Below, in pieces: positions 60,913-64,000 of a stretch of 64,000 nucleotides of DNA. This DNA is from Paenibacillus humicola. GTDB lineage: Bacteria > Bacillota > Bacilli > Paenibacillales > Paenibacillaceae. The position numbers and the translations under genes were made by a program. The notes beneath the pieces were generated by a model. The model ran no database searches. It was not told where the DNA came from and saw nothing but the letters and a program-made list of their open reading frames with translations. The stretch is taken from positions 3,498,501 to 3,562,500 of the forward strand of contig NZ_JAQGPL010000001.1 of the NCBI RefSeq assembly GCF_028826105.1, read 5' to 3'. The first letter of the stretch is position 1. Each line of letters begins with the position of its first letter.

Positions 60913-62340
60913 TTACATGACAAGCGAGCTGCCGTCCGCTGCCAGCATCGCCTCGGACAGCGCCTCGGAAAGCGTCGGGTGCGGATGAATCGCTTGCCCG
61001 ACTTCCCACGGAACGGCGCTGAGCACCATCGCGAGCGAAGCCTCCGAAATCAAATCCGTCGCGTGCGGCCCAATGATATGCACGCCGATAATATCGCCCG
61101 TTTTCGCGTCGGCCAGCACTTTCGCGAACCCGTCGGTTTCGCCGAGCACGAGCGCCTTGCCGATCGCCTGAAAAGGGATTTTTCCCGTCTTTAGCTCATG
61201 CCCCCGCCTGCGCGCTTCTTCTTCGGTCAGTCCGACCGATGCGACCTCCGGACGGGAATAGATCGCACGCGGGACGCTGCCCGGCTCGAAGCTGTGCGTT
61301 TGCCGCCCAAGCAAATGATCGACCGCCGCCAGCGCCTCGTGCGCGGCCGCATGGGCCAGCTGCAGCCCGCCGTTCACGTCGCCGACAGCATAAATATGCG
61401 GCTCGGTCGTCTGAAAATGGGCGTTGACGCGAATGAAGCCGTTTTCCATCCGGATATCCGTATTTTCCAGCCCGATCCCCTCCACGTTCGCCTGTCGTCC
61501 GACCGACACGAGCAGCTTCTCCGCCGTCAGCAGCACGCCGCCGTCCGCCGTATCCGCCGAAATCGAAACTTGTCCGTCTTTATAGGCATAGGTATCGGTT
61601 TTCAAGCTAATGCCGGTCAAAATGCGCACGCCTCGTTTGCGCAGCTGCCGCGTCAGCTCAGCCGATGCTTCGGCATCCTCGCCCGGAAGAAGGCGCGAAG
61701 CCGTCTCGACCAGCGTAACGTTAACGCCGAAATCGACCATCATCGACGCCCATTCAACCCCGATGACGCCGCCGCCGACGATGAGGATCGATTCGGGCAG
61801 CCGGTCCATTCGCAGGGCGTCGTCGCTCGTCATCATGTTTATGCCGTCGGGCTCGAGTCCCGGCAGGACGCGCGGCCGCGAACCGGTGGCGATAATCAGA
61901 TTCGCCGGCACGACCGTCTCCATTTCGCCGTCCGCCAGCTCGACCGCGACGCTGCCGCTGCGCGGCGAGAAGATCGACGGACCGATTACACGGCCGCTGC
62001 CGCTGATGACGGTGATGCCGTGCTTGCGCATGAGCAGCTGGAGCCCTTTGTACAGGCGCTCGACGGTTTGTTCCTTGCGCTGCTGAACGGCGCCGAAATC
62101 GATCGAAACCGCTCCTTCGGCGATCCGGATGCCGTAGGTATCCGCTTTCCGCAGCGTCGCGTGCACCTCGGCGCTTCGCAGCAGCGCCTTGGACGGGATA
62201 CAGCCCTGATGCAGGCACGTTCCGCCGAGCTTGCCCTTTTCGATCAGCACGACGTTTTTGCCTGCCTGCGCCGCCCTGATGGCAGCCGTATATCCCCCAA
62301 TGCCTCCGCCGAGTACGGCGATATCGCATGAAATGGTCAC
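60913..62340 (-). CDS. lpdV: Dihydrolipoamide dehydrogenase E3 (bkd type)
   Basis: E3 reoxidises the dihydrolipoyl arm of E2 with FAD and NAD+. The 475-residue product has the FAD site VLGGGIGGYTAAIRAA (about 9-24), the redox disulfide GGTCLHQGCIPSK (about 39-51), the NAD site VGGGVIGVEWASMM (about 181-194) and the C-terminal HPHPTLSEAL with the catalytic His-Glu pair. It is the first gene of the bkd run, as lpdV in B. subtilis. GGAGGAACC precedes the ATG. Another E3 for pyruvate dehydrogenase should exist elsewhere. Confidence 0.93.
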   Translation of the reverse strand: MTISCDIAVLGGGIGGYTAAIRAAQAGKNVVLIEKGKLGGTCLHQGCIPSKALLRSAEVHATLRKADTYGIRIAEGAVSIDFGAVQQRKEQTVERLYKGLQLLMRKHGITVISGSGRVIGPSIFSPRSGSVAVELADGEMETVVPANLIIATGSRPRVLPGLEPDGINMMTSDDALRMDRLPESILIVGGGVIGVEWASMMVDFGVNVTLVETASRLLPGEDAEASAELTRQLRKRGVRILTGISLKTDTYAYKDGQVSISADTADGGVLLTAEKLLVSVGRQANVEGIGLENTDIRMENGFIRVNAHFQTTEPHIYAVGDVNGGLQLAHAAAHEALAAVDHLLGRQTHSFEPGSVPRAIYSRPEVASVGLTEEEARRRGHELKTGKIPFQAIGKALVLGETDGFAKVLADAKTGDIIGVHIIGPHATDLISEASLAMVLSAVPWEVGQAIHPHPTLSEALSEAMLAADGSSLVM

Positions 62341-62549
62341 TTTGGTTGGTTCCTCCCGGCATGAATAAAATTTTGCTTCGCCGTCCCCCGGCGTCCGGGT
62401 TTACGGTGTGGATAATCCTTCTTCGGATCTATTGTACCTTTTTTCGCTGTCCGGGGAAACCTGGAGGACCGTCCCGCAAATAGACAGCCGTGGAGCAAAA
62501 CGGTATGATAAGGACGAAGCTGTTTTGCATACGGGAGGATCATGCGGGA

Positions 62550-62843
62550 ATGAAAGAAATCATCGCTCGGTTTATCGCCATTATGCTGCTCGTCATTCCA
62601 GGCCTTGGAGCGACTTATGGATTTTTGCTTATGAAGGATGCCGTTTTTCAATACTTCTCGTCACTGGGTGAGAACGCCTCCGGCGAGCCGTTCGGTTGGG
62701 GGAAAATGCTCCTGGGATTCGTGCTGTTTGCGTTCGGAATCGGTTTTATCGGGGGCTGGACGTTCTTCCGGGACCGGAAACGGAATTATGTAGCCCCAAG
62801 GTTCAAGCAAAAACGGCCTCGTCCGCCGCGGCAGAACGTTTAA
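62550..62843 (+). CDS. yqzF: DUF2627 membrane protein (YqzF-like)
   Basis: The 97-residue product has two membrane segments (about 5-25 and 48-70) and the family start MKEIIARFIAIMLLVIPGLG with GWGKMLLGFVLFAFGIGFIGGW later, matching DUF2627/YqzF. The ATG at 62550 follows GGGAGG at 11 bases. A minimal out-of-frame ATG-CGG-GAA-TGA lies between. It ends in a basic Arg/Pro tail. Function unknown. In B. subtilis yqzF also lies close to the bkd genes. It is divergent from lpdV. Confidence 0.85.
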   Translation: MKEIIARFIAIMLLVIPGLGATYGFLLMKDAVFQYFSSLGENASGEPFGWGKMLLGFVLFAFGIGFIGGWTFFRDRKRNYVAPRFKQKRPRPPRQNV

Positions 62844-62964
62844 TCTGCGCTTCATAGGTGGACGCCTCTTGCCGTTCTTTGAGAGGAAGTTGCCAGCCTA
62901 GGGAGTTACCAGCCTGTTTATAGCAAAGTTTGGCAGTTCAATGATCCTATATGCTTAACGATCG

Positions 62965-63003
62965 AAAAAAGGAAGGCCGCAACGGTGACGGCCTTCCTTT
63001 TTC
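62965..63003. terminator. Bidirectional terminator between yqzF and clpP
   Basis: AAAAAAGGAAGGCCG pairs with CGGCCTTCCTTTTT around nine bases. T runs exist on both strands, so it can stop both convergent genes. Confidence 0.85.
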
Positions 63004-63103
63004 AATTATGGATAAGCAAAGATGCATCTGGTCCGCACAAGCTGCAGCCCGGCAGTTGCTGCAGGCTAGCATCCGGTTCGTCCACAGCAAATTCTTGGTT
63101 TAC

Positions 63104-63688
63104 CTAGGCGACAATGATGTGGTCCACCAGACCGTAAGCTTTAGCCTCCTCCGCGCTCATAAAATGGTCGCGGTCCGTATCCTGGTCGATTTGTTCCAGG
63201 CTTTGGCCTGTATGCTCGGATAAAATCCGGTTTATTTTCTCTCTCGTTTTCAAAATCCACCGGGCGTGGATTTGAATATCCGATGCCTGGCCTCTCGCCC
63301 CGCCGAGCGGCTGATGGATCATCACTTCGCTGTTCGGCAGCGCGTACCGCTTCCCTTTCGCGCCGCCCGTAAGCAGAACCGCTCCGAAGCTGGCGGCCAT
63401 TCCGGTGCAAATCGTAGATACATCCGGCTTAATGTAATTCATCGTATCGTAAATGGCGAAGCCCGCCGTTACCGAGCCGCCCGGGCTGTTAATGTAGAGC
63501 TGGATATCTTTGTCGGGATCGTCCGCCGCCAGGAATAACAGCTGGGCTACGATGATATTGGCCATGCCGTCCTCCACTTCGCCGTTGATCATAATGATCC
63601 GGTCCTTCAGCAAACGGGAGTATATATCGTAGCTGCGCTCACCGGTTCTCGTCTGCTCGATGACATAAGGCACCAGGTTCAGCGTCAT
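63104..63688 (-). CDS. clpP: ATP-dependent Clp protease proteolytic subunit
   Basis: ClpP forms a double seven-subunit ring that degrades proteins unfolded by ClpC or ClpX. The 194-residue product has the triad Ser100 (GMAASFGA), His125 (VMIHQPLGG) and Asp174 ([13 protein letters not shown]), and begins [13 protein letters not shown] without a long propeptide. Length is normal (about 193-200). It is followed by a bidirectional terminator. Paenibacillus and some Bacillus species carry more than one clpP, so this may not be the only copy. Confidence 0.95.
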   Translation of the reverse strand: MTLNLVPYVIEQTRTGERSYDIYSRLLKDRIIMINGEVEDGMANIIVAQLLFLAADDPDKDIQLYINSPGGSVTAGFAIYDTMNYIKPDVSTICTGMAASFGAVLLTGGAKGKRYALPNSEVMIHQPLGGARGQASDIQIHARWILKTREKINRILSEHTGQSLEQIDQDTDRDHFMSAEEAKAYGLVDHIIVA

Positions 63689-63706
63689 CCCTCTTTTCTT
63701 CGTGAG

Positions 63707-64000
63707 TTAAGCCGCAGCTCCCATGATGACGGAACCGCTGCCGATTCGCATGGAACCGTCAATACGGCCATCAACGCGAGAACGGGTTTCGGTGGTCATA
63801 TGACCGATGGCAATCGCAGACACGGCAGGCTTCGTACGTTCGTACGCGAGCCGAACCAGCGCCTGTGCGTCGGCTTGACGGAAAGCCTCCAAGTAAGAAG
63901 CAATCCATTCCGCGGATATGGGCTTTTCGCTTTCGGAATCAGCGCCCGTGACCTCGTCCGAGTCCCGTTTCTGGGCGGCAATCGACGTTCTGGCGCGGTG
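63707..64000 (-). CDS. Unknown protein, C-terminal part
   Basis: The last 97 codons of a gene that enters from the right edge. The visible part begins with a polar, Asp/Glu/Ser-rich stretch (SDEVTGADSESEKP), then a helix-prone segment (WIASYLEAFRQADAQALVRLAYER) and a short end with glycine repeats (VDGRIDGSMRIGSGSVIMGAAA). I recognise no family. It ends 18 bases before the clpP start on the same strand, so it may share a transcript with clpP. Confidence 0.6.
   Translation of the reverse strand, partial: HRARTSIAAQKRDSDEVTGADSESEKPISAEWIASYLEAFRQADAQALVRLAYERTKPAVSAIAIGHMTTETRSRVDGRIDGSMRIGSGSVIMGAAA

Noticed and set aside
1..64000. tRNA or rRNA genes, insertion sequences or prophage attachment sites
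   Set aside because: No cloverleaf, rRNA segment, transposase-like frame or flanking att-type repeat was recognised by reading; a tRNAscan or IS search would be decisive.

Overview
The window is a chromosomal segment of a high-GC, endospore-forming member of the Bacillota, most likely Paenibacillus or a close relative. The evidence is the sporulation genes (spoIIAA-spoIIAB-sigF, spoVAA/AB/AF, spmA/spmB, spoIIM, dacB, dacF, gerW, a Spo0E-like peptide, mciZ), the strong AGGAGG-type ribosome sites with frequent GTG and TTG starts, and a gene order close to the Bacillus subtilis prsW-gudB-ypbH ... serA ... resE-resA-rluB-spmB-spmA-dacB ... scpB-scpA-rib ... ppiB-lysA-spoVA ... sigF-dacF ... punA-deoB-xerD-fur-spoIIM region. 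Nearly all genes are on the minus strand. The genus is inferred from gene order and protein style, because no 16S or marker search was possible.

Layout, left to right. 1-8 kb: the end of prsW, gudB, a MecA paralogue, a small membrane protein, a YpbG-like phosphoesterase, a coupled CPBP protease and 77-residue membrane peptide, a membrane-anchored protein of unknown role, a rhodanese and serA. 8-12 kb: an accessory cluster of MFS transporter, hydantoinase/dihydropyrimidinase and FadR-type regulator with its own promoter and operator candidates. 12-18 kb: resA-resB-resC-resD-resE, for cytochrome c maturation and redox sensing. 18-24.4 kb: rluB, spmAB-dacB, gerW-ytfI and scpAB. 24.4-28.5 kb: ribD-ribE-ribBA-ribH behind an FMN riboswitch with a terminator platform. 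28.6-30.4 kb: a reduced agr-like quorum-sensing locus (sensor-only AgrC, AgrB, AgrD, LytTR-only AgrA). 30.6-39.9 kb: ppiB, lysA, a short spoVA operon, an array of 272-bp tandem repeats, sigF-spoIIAB-spoIIAA and dacF. 40-41.9 kb, plus strand: preQ1 riboswitch-queF and a nucleotidyltransferase-like gene. 42-48.3 kb: pyrimidine and purine nucleoside salvage, a Spo0E-like peptide, xerD, yqzK and ald. 48.6-53.3 kb: an S8 protease, fur, spoIIM, endonuclease Q, NudF and mciZ. 53.4-56.7 kb: an alpha/beta hydrolase, a cupin, a PepT-like peptidase and Prli42. 56.6-62.3 kb: lpdV-bkdAA-bkdAB-bkdB-lipB. Right end: yqzF, clpP and a partial unknown gene.

How the genes work together. The Res genes make c-type cytochromes and sense respiration. 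The rib and que genes are feedback-controlled by RNA elements. The spoIIA operon starts forespore transcription, and the spm, dac, spoVA and gerW genes build and equip the spore. The bkd genes with lipB supply branched-chain acyl-CoA primers for fatty acids, with the octanoyltransferase needed for E2 lipoylation encoded in the same run of genes.

The most unusual features are the agr-like locus, whose sensor has no kinase and whose regulator has no receiver domain; paired hairpin repeats that sit just upstream of the Shine-Dalgarno sites of resB, dacB and the S8 protease; the 272-bp array that stops a few bases from a sigma-G-type spoVAA promoter; and a XerD-like recombinase that lacks the expected beta-hairpin lysine.
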